Source: a virus. Taken from it: a stretch of 64,000 nt of DNA. The notes beneath the pieces are model-generated. The model was not told the DNA's origin. It worked only from the letters and a program-made list of their open reading frames with translations, and searched no databases. A program made the translations under genes and the position numbers. The stretch covers positions 29,183 through 93,182 of IMG/VR virus record IMGVR_UViG_3300037583_000003. The stretch is one strand, 5' to 3'. Positions 16,907 to 25,436 of the stretch are shown in pieces; position 1 is the stretch's first letter; every line of letters begins with the position of its first letter.

Positions 16907-18340
16907 ATGAGCACAACTTCAGAACAACAAGCACCAATAGATTATCTACTAAAGCATGAAGGTCTAGTAATGGTTAACGCTATAGCTGGATCAGGAAAAA
17001 CCCACCTACTAGTAGAAGCATCTAAGCAACTCCCTGTACAGAAAGCGTTATACCTAGCATACACCAAGTCAATAGCTACGGAGGCATCACGAAAGTTCCC
17101 CTCAGCTACAGTAGAGTGTAGAACTACACACTCTCTAGCTTACCAAAGAACTGTGAACCTACTAGGCTTAAAGCTAGGCTACTTCAACTACAAGGCTATC
17201 AAAGACCGTATCACATACGAAGACAAACTTACAGTGATAAGCCACGTTGAGAAGTTTTGTCTATCAAAACACCTAGACTTCGACAGCTACACAGAAGAGT
17301 ACCAAATAGACCCAGGGTTAGCAGACATAGCAGTCAAACACCTTGACTACATGTACTCTGCTAAAATAGATTGTACTCACTACTTCTACCTGAAGGTATT
17401 CCACCAACTACTAGCATCTGGTCACATTGTATACGATGAACTAGACCTATTAATGTTAGACGAAGCTGGTGACCTAAACGAGGTAACTCTAGAGATCTTC
17501 CTACTACTACCCGCTAAACGTAAGATAGCTGTAGGTGACAAACATCAAAACATCTTTAGCTTCAACCACACAGTTAACGCTTTCAAACTACTAGAAGGTC
17601 AAGGAAAGGAGTTTAGCTTAACCAAATCTTGGAGAGTATCTTCACACATAGCTAACGACATCCAACGATTCTGTAGTACCTACATGGATTCCAACATGGA
17701 GTTCTCTGGTATCACCTATAGCAACCTTAATTTAATAGAGTCTAAAGGTTACATAACCAGAACTAACTCTGCCCTCATTGGTAAGATGATCGAGCTAAAC
17801 GCTAGCAACACACCTTATGCCCTAGTAAGACCAGCCTCAGCTATATTCAAAACAGCACTAATGGTTTGCTACTTCAAGAAAGGTGGCGAGATCAAGGACA
17901 AGGAATACAGTCACCTACAAGAAGAACTAAACGATTGGTACAAAACCAACCCAACAGGTTCTTATGGTAAGCTACTGACCTACTTAAAGATACAACACTC
18001 CGACGACATAGGGTTAACTACTGCATTATCCGTGGTACTAACCCATACCTCCAGTGCTGTAATCGAAGCACACAAAATAGCTAAGTCCCATGAGAAGTCT
18101 CACTGCAACTACATCCTAGCTACCGCTCACTCTGTCAAAGGACTAGAAATGGATGAAGTTTACATAGCAGATGACCTAAACAGCTCAGTAGAAGACCTTC
18201 TACCAGAACTCATTGGTAACCCAAACTACGTTAAGGATCAAGAGGAGATTGACTCACTTAATCTATACTACGTAGCTTGCTCAAGAGCACGTAAGAACCT
18301 AGTTAATGCAATCCACCTAACAAACTTAAAGGAACTCTAA
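16907..18340 (+). CDS. SF1 DNA helicase (UvrD/Pif1-like)
   Basis: A 477-residue superfamily 1 helicase. Motif I is AIAGSGKT (25-32); motif Ia TKSIATEA; motif II LDEAGD with Asp185-Glu186; motif III GDKHQNIFSF; motif IV region LTKSWRVS; motif V ATAHSVKGLEMDEV (~405-418); motif VI YYVACSRARKNL (~454-465). The order and spacing fit UvrD-like enzymes without long insertions, so it should unwind DNA at the fork or in recombination. In N4 the helicase gene (gp42) also lies between DNA polymerase and primase genes. The next gene overlaps the last base of the stop codon. Confidence 0.92.
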   Translation: MSTTSEQQAPIDYLLKHEGLVMVNAIAGSGKTHLLVEASKQLPVQKALYLAYTKSIATEASRKFPSATVECRTTHSLAYQRTVNLLGLKLGYFNYKAIKDRITYEDKLTVISHVEKFCLSKHLDFDSYTEEYQIDPGLADIAVKHLDYMYSAKIDCTHYFYLKVFHQLLASGHIVYDELDLLMLDEAGDLNEVTLEIFLLLPAKRKIAVGDKHQNIFSFNHTVNAFKLLEGQGKEFSLTKSWRVSSHIANDIQRFCSTYMDSNMEFSGITYSNLNLIESKGYITRTNSALIGKMIELNASNTPYALVRPASAIFKTALMVCYFKKGGEIKDKEYSHLQEELNDWYKTNPTGSYGKLLTYLKIQHSDDIGLTTALSVVLTHTSSAVIEAHKIAKSHEKSHCNYILATAHSVKGLEMDEVYIADDLNSSVEDLLPELIGNPNYVKDQEEIDSLNLYYVACSRARKNLVNAIHLTNLKEL

Positions 18341-18567
18341 TGAAAACTTGCAAACGTAAGTACCTAAAACATGAAAAGAGATGGGAGTACAAAGCCACCG
18401 ACAAGAATGGTTATACTTTCTACTACACAGAAAAACCAATTACTGTGTATTACAACCTAGGTGTATGGCACTGTGAAAATGGTATCTATTCCCCTATAGG
18501 TATTTCTAATAAAGTAGCTTCAGGTAAAAAAGATTGGGAAAAATCACTCAGAAAAATTAAGGACTAA
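18340..18567 (+). CDS. MKTCKRKY-family small protein, copy 1
   Basis: A 75-residue protein, the first of three paralogues around the exonuclease gene. All share a start MKTCKRKYxK, W-x-YK-x-TD-x-NG-x-x-FYY, then a variable middle and a C-terminal KVASGKKDWxxSLRxI-D. The first ~25 bases are nearly identical at the DNA level in the three copies, which implies recent duplication. The N terminus is very basic and the fold looks beta-rich (WW or Tudor-like in size), but I do not recognise it. AAGGAA precedes the ATG by 5 nt. Confidence 0.7.
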   Translation: MKTCKRKYLKHEKRWEYKATDKNGYTFYYTEKPITVYYNLGVWHCENGIYSPIGISNKVASGKKDWEKSLRKIKD

Positions 18568-18569
18568 CT

Positions 18570-19232
18570 ATGGATCAACTAGTCAAAGTCAGCTACGAGA
18601 GTACTTCAGACCTAACTGTAGCTCGTAGGTGGTTAAAGGAACTAAACTCCTTCTCTACCATAGCTTGTGACTTAGAAACCTCTACAAGGTACTCAGACGA
18701 GGACAGAGTTGAGCTACTAGCTACATCGCTAGACGAGTCCCTACCCAAGCAAGTTAGACGTGCAGCTAAAGCTAAACTGCACTCTTCAGCACTAAGCCAT
18801 CCAATGCACACAGTACTAACTCACTTCCAAGTAGCATGGAACGAAGAAGAAGCAAAAGTATTCATACTCGACAGTGTAGAAATCACAGAACTAATCCTAA
18901 ACTTCATAGTCACAACTAAAGTAAAACAGATATGGCATAACTACTCTTTTGATGGTAAGCATATCTATTTCTATACACTAAGACACCCTATAGACTTCGA
19001 GGATAGCCAGATACTAGCTAAAACACTAGCTAACCACGTAGACATACAACATGCTACAACAGGGCTAAAGGAACTAGCTGGTTGTGCTTATGGAGCTTGG
19101 AGTGTGTCTGATGAGTTATTCCACTTCGATAACCTAAATGACCCTAAGCTACTACTCTACGCTGCAACAGACCCATGTGCAACTATGTGGATATGGAATG
19201 TAATGCAACACAACTTAAAGGAATCACAATGA
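18570..19232 (+). CDS. 3'-5' exonuclease subunit of a split family A DNA polymerase
   Basis: A 220-residue DnaQ-like proofreading domain. Exo I is CDLETST (Asp34, Glu36), Exo II HNYSFDGKH (Asp128), Exo III YAATDPCATMW (Tyr197, Asp201). In N4 and T7 this domain is fused to the polymerase; here the gene stops right at the exo-pol linker (KESQ-stop) and the polymerase begins 480 nt downstream in its own gene with its own start. A conserved loss of covalent linkage suggests that the two parts assemble non-covalently. The stop overlaps the start of MKTCKRKY copy 2 in ATGA. Confidence 0.9.
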   Translation: MDQLVKVSYESTSDLTVARRWLKELNSFSTIACDLETSTRYSDEDRVELLATSLDESLPKQVRRAAKAKLHSSALSHPMHTVLTHFQVAWNEEEAKVFILDSVEITELILNFIVTTKVKQIWHNYSFDGKHIYFYTLRHPIDFEDSQILAKTLANHVDIQHATTGLKELAGCAYGAWSVSDELFHFDNLNDPKLLLYAATDPCATMWIWNVMQHNLKESQ

Positions 19233-19480
19233 AAACTTGCAAACGTAAATACCACAAACATGAGTTAGTGTGGAATTACAAGTCTACTGATAAGGATGGT
19301 AGCGTTTTCTACTTTAAAGAAAAACCACATATAGCCACTTGCGCTTCAAGATTTTGGAGTAGTGAGTTTTCTTCCCACTTTCCTTCAGGTTTCATTGACT
19401 CCATCCGTGTAGGTTTATCCTACAAGGTAGTGTCAGGTAAGAAAGATTGGAAGAAATCATTAAGAAAAATTAAGGACTAG
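19229..19480 (+). CDS. MKTCKRKY-family small protein, copy 2
   Basis: An 83-residue paralogue with a 9-10 residue insertion in the variable middle compared with copies 1 and 3. I start it at 19229 because ATGAAAACTTGC is the shared start of all three copies and AAAGGAA lies 5 nt ahead; an upstream in-frame ATG at 19175 would run inside the exonuclease gene. C terminus KKSLRKIKD is nearly identical to copy 1. Function unknown. Confidence 0.7.
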   Translation: MKTCKRKYHKHELVWNYKSTDKDGSVFYFKEKPHIATCASRFWSSEFSSHFPSGFIDSIRVGLSYKVVSGKKDWKKSLRKIKD

Positions 19481-19482
19481 TT

Positions 19483-19710
19483 ATGAAAACTTGCAAACGC
19501 AAATATTTAAAACAAGAGACTATCTGGAACTACAAAGCTACTGATCCCAACGGTTACATTTTCTACTACGTGAGAGAACCAGTCATTACTGATTACGATC
19601 CGGATATATGGGATTGTGGGTTTGGTAGCTATTCCTCTGCAGGCTTGTCCAAGAAAGTAGCTTCAGGTAAGAAAGACTGGACTGAATCACTCAGGAGAAT
19701 TGTAGACTAA
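19483..19710 (+). CDS. MKTCKRKY-family small protein, copy 3
   Basis: A 75-residue paralogue, starting 2 nt after the stop of copy 2 with AGGACTAGTT ahead. It keeps MKTCKRKY, NYKATDPNGYIFYY and KVASGKKDW but has diverged in the middle and last residues (RRIVD). With copy 2 it fills the gap between exonuclease and polymerase genes. Whether the family is a replication accessory factor or a passenger that separated exo from pol cannot be told from sequence. Confidence 0.7.
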   Translation: MKTCKRKYLKQETIWNYKATDPNGYIFYYVREPVITDYDPDIWDCGFGSYSSAGLSKKVASGKKDWTESLRRIVD

Positions 19711-19712
19711 CT

Positions 19713-22700
19713 ATGAAACCTAAATACCTTAACCCTACAACATCAGACCCTCATTCACCTTGGGACTTACTACCTGCTCCTAACCCAAAGGACTCAACCT
19801 ATCCAGATGACTTCTTCTACAAACAAGTAGCTAAGCACCTACTTAAGGACACTGTACGTATGATGGACAATGGTCTACATATAGACATGGACAAGGTTGA
19901 GGCACTAGAGGAAACCTTAATCGAGGTACTAGCTTCAGTATCTACTAGATTAGAAGATAACAAGACCATTCGTAATTTCCTTGTACTTCGTCATGCAGAT
20001 CTAAAACTAGACTACGTAGCTGACAGAAAAACTAAACTAAGAGAACCTAGCTACTACACTAAAGAGTTTAAACACAAGGATATGGTACACCGTAGCTACT
20101 TTATGAGAGAGTTCCTATTAAGAACTAGTATAGACCCTCCAGAAGAACTACTACCTACTGGTATACCTAAGTGGTCAGCTAACGAGGTAAAGAAACTCCA
20201 AGGAAAATACCCAATACTACAGAAGCTACTACTTGGAACATTACCCCTAACAAACGTTGACGTTATAACAGCTATGTCCAGGTTAGACAAAGATAAGTCT
20301 GACATGTACAACGTAAAGTACCTAGAGCAGATCAAACAGTTACCTGTAGAATTCCCTAAGTTCAATCCAGGTAGCACACTTCAACTACAAAAACTATTTA
20401 ACTACCTAGGCATTGAGTCAGAGTCATTCTCCAAGAAGACTGGTTTAGCTAGTTGGGACAGAAAGCAAGTTGAGCGAGTTAACAAACTAACCAACAAACC
20501 AGATGTAACTAACTTCACTCAAGCCTTCATAGATCACTCATATGCAGCCATAGTTAAGAATAACTTCATAGAGGGATTCTACAACTACAGCATAGACGGT
20601 AGATTGTACGGGACTGTAAAACTCCTAGGAGCTAAGTCAGGTAGACCTACATCAGCTAACCCTAACATGTTGAATTTCCCTTCATCAGGATCTATATTCT
20701 CCAAACCTATAAAGGAGTGTTTCACAGCACCACATGGTTTTGTTATAGGAGCTATAGATTACGCCGCCCTTAATATATCGGGGGTCTTACCTAGTAACAG
20801 GTGAGTAATAATGGAATTTAATTGCTGGAACGCTAAGGGGAAACCTAAGCCAATCAGCAGCGAAAGATAGTTAATTTAATAGTCCCGTAATCGTACTTAG
20901 ACTATACTTTAATCAATAAAGGAGACTGTATGAAAATGTACAATTACGCTTACATAGAATGTAAGGATTACATGAAAATAGTTATCACAAAGTTAGACGA
21001 CGACTCTTTCTACAAAGAGGGTTACTGTGATAACGACGTAAAACCACAAGTAAAAGCTACTGGTGTAAGATACGCAAATACTGGGTACTTATACCTGGCA
21101 CGAAAAATTAACTGGACGCGTTCAGAGACTATCTACGCACGTAGAGTAGGCTTCAAGTGAAGTCGAAACAGTTCCTACCCTATCCTACACGGAGGGTAAA
21201 GATATAGTCCGATACCACAATAAATTGTGGAGTAGTCTAACGAACTACATAACATATAAGCGAAGATCGTGTAATAGCTAACCTATCTGGTGACAAAAAC
21301 AAACTTGGTATATTCACTCAAGGGCTAGATGGTCATTCACTAGCTGCCTGTTACTATGTACCAGACAGAGTAGCCGTTATTCTAGGTATTACAACCAAAG
21401 AACTACTAGATGACATAACTAAGGCATCTAGATTACTAAAGAAGCTTGTAGACGACAAAGTACCTGCTGCTGTAAAAATCAGAGGGTTCTTTAAAGCAAC
21501 AAGCTTCGCATTAGCGTAGACGTACATGCGCCTTTATGGAGTAATCCATATCGAACAACTATATAAATGCTGGGACTTCCAGTTAAACTAACCTATAACC
21601 TATTACAGGCCATGAACAAGCGGTTAGTTATGGAAAATCAGCAGGTTAAACTTTTATATTTATCTAAGTAAGCAACCTGGTACACTATAACAAACAAAGG
21701 AATCTTATATGATAAAGGTAATAGAAAATTTCCCGAACTACACAATAAGCACAGAGGGTAGTGTAACAATGACAGTATCAAACGTAACTAAGAAGCTCTG
21801 GGTTGGTGCTAATGGCTACTTGCACGTAGACCTAAGTTCTAATGGTTTTACTAAGAAAGTTTCACTCCATAGACTACTAGCAAAACACTTCTTACCAAAT
21901 TCTGGTAACAAACGTACTGTAAACCACATAGATGGTAATAAGTTAAATAACAGCTTGTGTAACTTAGAGTGGTCTACTGACTCAGAAAACCTAAAGCACG
22001 CTTACGACACAGGTTTAAGATCTTGTCAGGCTACTTACACGAATTGCCAACTAGAGGACATACTCACTAACATGTACCTTAAAGGTATAACCTTAGTAGA
22101 CATTTCTTTCTACGTTGGTCTAAAGTGTTCAGCACTTAGTGTGTCACTTCGTAAAGCAGCTGCAAGACTTGGTCTAACAGAGGAATACAAAAGTTCCTCT
22201 GCCGACAATATAAAGGCTAGGCATAAACTTGTAGGCGTACTCAACACCAAAACCATCAGGTTACAGATGATAAATGAGCCTACTGGTGACGTGGTAAGAA
22301 CGTTTAGATCTCTTAAAGAGGCTAAAGATTTTCTTGGTGTTAGCTCATCAGGTCCTATAAGTAATGTACTTTCAGGTAGGCAGAAAAGAGCTTACAAGTA
22401 TTTGTGGAAAAAGGTTTAACCCCAACGACTATCCCGTAAGGGAGTACACTCAAGTGAGTGGAAACGTATAGTACCCTGAAAAGGGTAATGATATAGTCTA
22501 CTCTGTTTAGAGATAAGCAGAAGTTCATAAGCGAACTGGTACTACTTAACGACTAGTATTGAATACAACGATGGCTCATTCCCACCAAACATAGCAGCTA
22601 CAGCAGGTATACCACTTGCGGATGCAGAGAGAATTTTCAATGCTTACCACAACGACATGTATCCTGGCATTACTCGCTACAGGGAAGAGTATGTGCTACC

Positions 22701-23118
22701 AACTGCCATAGAACACGGCAAACTTCATCTAGCACTAGGATTCTCTATATGGACTGACAACCCCTCTAAAGACATCCGAACACTAGCTAACGCAACCTGT
22801 CAGGTATGGTCAATACTTACACAGATTGCAATCAACAAAATACACCAACTAATCGACCAAGCTGGTTACCAAGATGACATCAAAGTAACCTCTACCATCT
22901 ACGACTCTATCTACTTTGAGATAAGAGATGACCCTAAGATCATACAATGGCTTAACAACCGTATAGTACCAATCTTAGAGAAAGACTTTATGGAAGACCA
23001 GGTAGTACCTAACAGTGCTGACCTAGAGCTAGGTTCTGATTGGGCTACTCTCCACACGTTAACGCACAACGCTAGCATTAGAGAGATTACAGGTGTACTT
23101 AATAAACTAGAAAGGTAA
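19713..23118 (+). CDS. Family A DNA polymerase, three exons, two group I introns
   Basis: The replicative polymerase without exonuclease domain. Exons are 19713-20770, 21261-21517 and 22571-23118 (1058+257+548 = 1863 nt), giving exactly 620 residues plus stop. Spliced motif A is IDYAAL-EDRVIANLSGD with Asp349; motif B is Arg427-x3-Lys431-x3-Phe435-x3-Tyr439-Gly440, completed only across the second intron (FALA-Y|G); motif C is TIYDSIYFEI with Asp550, where the usual His before Asp is Tyr. Both junctions put U at the 5' exon end and G at the intron end, as group I splicing needs. The unspliced message stops 10 codons into intron 1, so splicing is essential. N4 polymerase (872 aa) equals exo plus pol here. 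Confidence 0.93.
20771..21260 (+). ncRNA. Group I intron 1 in DNA polymerase motif A
   Basis: A 490-nt intron. Exon end CGCCCT (to 20770) pairs with an internal guide GGGGT (20781-20785), placing a U-G pair at the splice site (P1). A typical core follows (GCTGGAACGC ... AATCAGCAGCGAAAG), P7 is GACTATA (20900-20906) with TATAGTC (21203-21209), and a P9 hairpin CCACAATAAATTGTGG lies after it. It ends in G at 21260. Excision joins CT|C as Leu353 followed by EDRV. The loop between the P7 strands holds a small ORF. Confidence 0.88.
20930..21160 (+). CDS. Intron-encoded small protein of unknown type (76 aa)
   Basis: A 76-residue ORF lying between the two P7 strands of intron 1, with AAAGGAG 6 nt before its ATG, so it is placed to be translated. 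It has no GIY-YIG, HNH or LAGLIDADG motif. It is Tyr/Lys/Asp-rich, begins MKMYNYAYIECKDYMK and ends with a basic segment ARRVGFK. It could be a maturase-like helper, a decayed endonuclease or an unrelated passenger. Confidence 0.5.
   Translation: MKMYNYAYIECKDYMKIVITKLDDDSFYKEGYCDNDVKPQVKATGVRYANTGYLYLARKINWTRSETIYARRVGFK
21518..22570 (+). ncRNA. Group I intron 2 in DNA polymerase motif B
   Basis: A 1053-nt intron that splits the Tyr codon of the motif B Tyr-Gly. Exon end GCGT (to 21517) can pair with GCGC (near 21538-21541) giving the needed U-G pair. P7 is ACTATA (21684-21689) with TATAGT (22492-22497). It ends in G at 22570 and the downstream exon starts AT-GGC, restoring TAT-GGC (Tyr-Gly). 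An HNH endonuclease gene occupies its centre. The 3' boundary is set by reading frame and motif and fits the terminal-G rule; P1 is short. Confidence 0.85.
21709..22419 (+). CDS. HNH homing endonuclease with NUMOD domain
   Basis: A 236-residue homing endonuclease inside intron 2. The N-terminal part is NUMOD4-like (ENFPNYTISTEGSV), followed by the HNH core with SLHRLLAKHFLPN and VNHIDGNKLNNSLCNLEW (~residues 50-90), then a helix-turn-helix segment and a C-terminal NUMOD1-like DNA-binding module (FRSLKEAKDFLG ... GRQKRAYKYLWKK). It should nick or cut intron-less polymerase alleles at the motif B site and spread the intron. AAAGGAA lies 8 nt before the ATG. Confidence 0.93.
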   Translation: MIKVIENFPNYTISTEGSVTMTVSNVTKKLWVGANGYLHVDLSSNGFTKKVSLHRLLAKHFLPNSGNKRTVNHIDGNKLNNSLCNLEWSTDSENLKHAYDTGLRSCQATYTNCQLEDILTNMYLKGITLVDISFYVGLKCSALSVSLRKAAARLGLTEEYKSSSADNIKARHKLVGVLNTKTIRLQMINEPTGDVVRTFRSLKEAKDFLGVSSSGPISNVLSGRQKRAYKYLWKKV

Positions 23119-23122
23119 AACT

Positions 23123-23362
23123 ATGGCAAGACTTACAACTAAGCAACTAGCAGATGCACTAGTAAACAATGGCTCATTTCCAACCAGAGCAGCAGCTCGT
23201 TACGCATTAGACGAAGTAAATCAAGCAATCATCGAAACTTTAGAGAATGGCTCTGCTGTATCTATTGTAGGCTTCGGTAGATTTGAACCATTCACTCTAC
23301 ACAGTGGAAAAATCAAAGCTAAGTTTACTGCTTTTAAAGCATTCAAAGACGCTATCAACTAA
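23123..23362 (+). CDS. HU/IHF-like DNA-binding protein
   Basis: A 79-residue HU-family protein: helical N terminus (TTKQLADALVNNGSFPTRAAARYALDEV), then the beta-saddle VSIVGFGRFEPF and a short arm ending KFTAFKAFKDAIN. It is shorter than HU (90 aa), lacking most of the flexible arm with its Pro tip. It likely bends or compacts phage DNA during replication. It starts 4 nt after the polymerase stop, so both are co-expressed. Confidence 0.88.
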   Translation: MARLTTKQLADALVNNGSFPTRAAARYALDEVNQAIIETLENGSAVSIVGFGRFEPFTLHSGKIKAKFTAFKAFKDAIN

Positions 23363-23371
23363 GGGTTACCT

Positions 23372-23743
23372 ATGGAAGAACCACAACCACTCCCACAAGA
23401 TTCAGTAAAAGAAACTCTAGATCAACGTGGGAAAAGGTATGGGTCATTCGAGAAGCAAGCTGAGTTATCTCAAGCACTATCTCAGACAATGATCCGTCAC
23501 TATTTCAATAACCACCAACAACCAACTACGCCCTTACCACCCTTCATAGTCGAAGCAATCAACAACATCTGCCACAAGCTAGCTCGTATAGCTAATGGTG
23601 ACCCACTCTACGTAGATTCATGGAGAGATATTGCAGGTTACTCATCGTTAGTAGCTGAGATCTTAAAGACTACAGAGGGTGCTACAGACGCTAAGGTTAC
23701 CAACACTAAGTTCACAGACGGTAAGTGGACTGATACTACCTAA
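23372..23743 (+). CDS. DUF6378-like phage protein
   Basis: A 123-residue protein with the pattern of small phage proteins in which RGKRYGSFEKQAELSQ is followed by an amphipathic helix (EAINNICHKLARIANGDP) and DSWRDIAGYSSLVAEIL. This matches my memory of DUF6378, often found near nucleotide-metabolism genes and all-helical like MazG folds. The C-terminal 20 residues are polar and probably disordered. Enzymatic role not established. Confidence 0.72.
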   Translation: MEEPQPLPQDSVKETLDQRGKRYGSFEKQAELSQALSQTMIRHYFNNHQQPTTPLPPFIVEAINNICHKLARIANGDPLYVDSWRDIAGYSSLVAEILKTTEGATDAKVTNTKFTDGKWTDTT

Positions 23744-23759
23744 ATACAAGGACTACCTA

Positions 23760-24362
23760 ATGTCAGATCTACAATTTGAGTTACCAAAAGAACCAACACG
23801 GGTATGGGACTTGTATGTACCTGTAGTTGTGAGAGGTAAGTTCACTACTGGACTTAACTACTGTCCTGATAGGAAGTACGTGAACATCTACATTACAGAT
23901 ACCATCGTAGAACCCCACCTGTACAATGAACTCCAGTACACTCTATCTCAGTGTAACGAAGGTGATGATGTAAAAATGCACATAAACACCCCTGGTGGTG
24001 ACCTAGATACTACAATAGCCGTTATGGACTCTATGAAAAAGTGTAAGGCTAACATAACTGGTTACATCACTGGTACAGTTGGTTCAGCTGGAACTATGAT
24101 AGCTATGTGTTGTACCTCAATAGAAGTATCAGATCACTCTAGTTTTATGGTACACACCTATAGCACGATTATCCAAGGTAAGGGTAATGAGGTCAAAGCA
24201 CAACAAGACTTCTCTGACGTAGCAACTGATCGCCTAATAAGAGATGTATACAAGGACTTTATGACACCAGAAGAACTAACCCTCTTAATCGAAGGTAAGG
24301 ATTACTGGTTCAATAAAGAACAACTACTTACTAGGTGGGAGAATAAAACTAATGTCAACTAA
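23760..24362 (+). CDS. ClpP-like serine protease (S14 fold)
   Basis: A 200-residue ClpP/crotonase-fold protease. The oxyanion region INTPGGDLDTTIAVMDSM, the nucleophile block GTVGSAGTMIAM (Ser in GSAGT) and SSFMVHTYS with the catalytic His match S14 peptidases; an Asp in VYKDFMT or nearby is the third residue. I start at 23760 (AAGGACTACCTA ahead) rather than an earlier in-frame ATG lying inside the previous gene. In phages this fold is usually the head-maturation protease next to portal and capsid; here it lies in the early region on the other strand, so its target is probably not the capsid. Confidence 0.85.
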   Translation: MSDLQFELPKEPTRVWDLYVPVVVRGKFTTGLNYCPDRKYVNIYITDTIVEPHLYNELQYTLSQCNEGDDVKMHINTPGGDLDTTIAVMDSMKKCKANITGYITGTVGSAGTMIAMCCTSIEVSDHSSFMVHTYSTIIQGKGNEVKAQQDFSDVATDRLIRDVYKDFMTPEELTLLIEGKDYWFNKEQLLTRWENKTNVN

Positions 24363-24750
24363 CATAGACAAGTTTATATGCCAACACCAGCTAGATACAG
24401 ACCAACTAAAGGCAATAGCTCTAGGCAGGTACTTAGAACTAGAACCTGAAGTGTTATTACTAAGTGAAGAGTTTACTACAAACGGTAACGAGTTCCACTA
24501 TGGTACTCAAACCTATCTCGTACTACTTGAACATGAGCTGTTTGAAGTACTAGAGAAAAGGCTAGATAGTTGCATTGATGATATTATGTTACACGACATA
24601 CCTAAAGGGTTACACGACTACTTTGATGAAGAGAAGTGGAAGTCAACCGCTAAACTAAAAGGAGCTGGTCATTTTATAGCCAACTACGATGGTGAGGAAC
24701 ATAAGTACTACTCTGGCTATCAAGAGTTTCTAATATACAGAATTAACTAA
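24352..24750 (+). CDS. Hypothetical protein (132 aa)
   Basis: An acidic 132-residue protein without recognised family, overlapping the protease gene by 11 nt. It has a helical start (DTDQLKAIALGRYLELEPEV) and the acidic-aromatic C-terminal half typical of small phage inhibitors or adaptors. Coupling with the ClpP-like gene could mean an adaptor for it; that is a guess from position. Confidence 0.55.
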   Translation: MSTNIDKFICQHQLDTDQLKAIALGRYLELEPEVLLLSEEFTTNGNEFHYGTQTYLVLLEHELFEVLEKRLDSCIDDIMLHDIPKGLHDYFDEEKWKSTAKLKGAGHFIANYDGEEHKYYSGYQEFLIYRIN

Positions 24751-24767
24751 CAATAAAGGATTTACAA

Positions 24768-24992
24768 ATGGAAAATAATAAAGAACTACCAGAAATGGAT
24801 GACCTATTCGGAGCACTTAAAGGAATGATGGGTAAATCAGAAGAAACAGCAAGTTCAAAGGAACGTGGAGAACTTATCGACTCTATTACACACAAAGTCT
24901 TAACATCACTAGAAGACTTACCTGTATCAGATCTAGCCTCTCACTACGTGCTAGTTAAGGTACTCGCACAACTCAACAAAGGAGTCCGTTAG
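24768..24992 (+). CDS. Hypothetical protein (74 aa)
   Basis: A small, acidic, helical 74-residue protein with a Ser/Glu-rich linker after MDDLFGALKGMMG. AAAGGA sits 7 nt before the ATG. Its TAG overlaps the GTG start of the next gene. No function assigned. Confidence 0.55.
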   Translation: MENNKELPEMDDLFGALKGMMGKSEETASSKERGELIDSITHKVLTSLEDLPVSDLASHYVLVKVLAQLNKGVR

Positions 24993-25435
24993 TGCAAAAC
25001 CCAATCAAACAGATTCACAAGTTCAATCTTGATGCTGGACTCATCACTAAAGGTTACGATGACTTCTTAGAATCTAGCTTCCAAATTGAGGAAGCATTAG
25101 AGGATTTTAACCTAGCTGAACTAGCTCACGCAGTTGGTTCAGAGTCTACATCAGCTAAGGACGTATCAAGAGCTATCTTAGACCTAGCTCCTGGTGAGTT
25201 AACTGATGTACAGCGTCTAGACAAGGCTTGTGATGCATTAATCTTCTCAGTAGGCTCTATGGCAAAGTTAGGACTAAACCCTAACCAAATCACTAAAGCT
25301 GTTAACCTAGTTATGCAGGCTAATAACCAAAAACTAGTAAACAAAAAATTTGACTCTCTAGGTAAACTAATCAAAGATCCGTCTTTCATTGGTCCTGAAG
25401 CCAAACTACAACTAATCTTAGACGAGAGAACTTGA
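24992..25435 (+). CDS. PRA-PH/MazG-like nucleotide pyrophosphohydrolase
   Basis: A 147-residue all-helical protein of the MazG/HisE type. Key pattern: F-x5-IEE-x-LEDFN (residues ~31-40) giving an ExxE-like metal site, then LDKACDALIFSVGSMAKLG (~80-98) with the paired Asp/Glu of the fourth helix, and VMQANNQKL plus PEAKLQLIL at the end. Phage members of this group hydrolyse non-canonical or surplus NTPs or dNTPs and fit the nucleotide genes around it. The start is GTG at 24992 in a TAGTG overlap, with AAAGGAG 7 nt ahead. Confidence 0.78.
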   Translation: MQNPIKQIHKFNLDAGLITKGYDDFLESSFQIEEALEDFNLAELAHAVGSESTSAKDVSRAILDLAPGELTDVQRLDKACDALIFSVGSMAKLGLNPNQITKAVNLVMQANNQKLVNKKFDSLGKLIKDPSFIGPEAKLQLILDERT

Positions 25436-25436
25436 C

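Noticed and set aside
20763-20804. Polymerase gene ending at 20804 as a truncated or broken gene
   Set aside because: The last 10 codons lie in intron 1. Joining the three exons restores motifs A, B and C and a 620-aa frame without stops.
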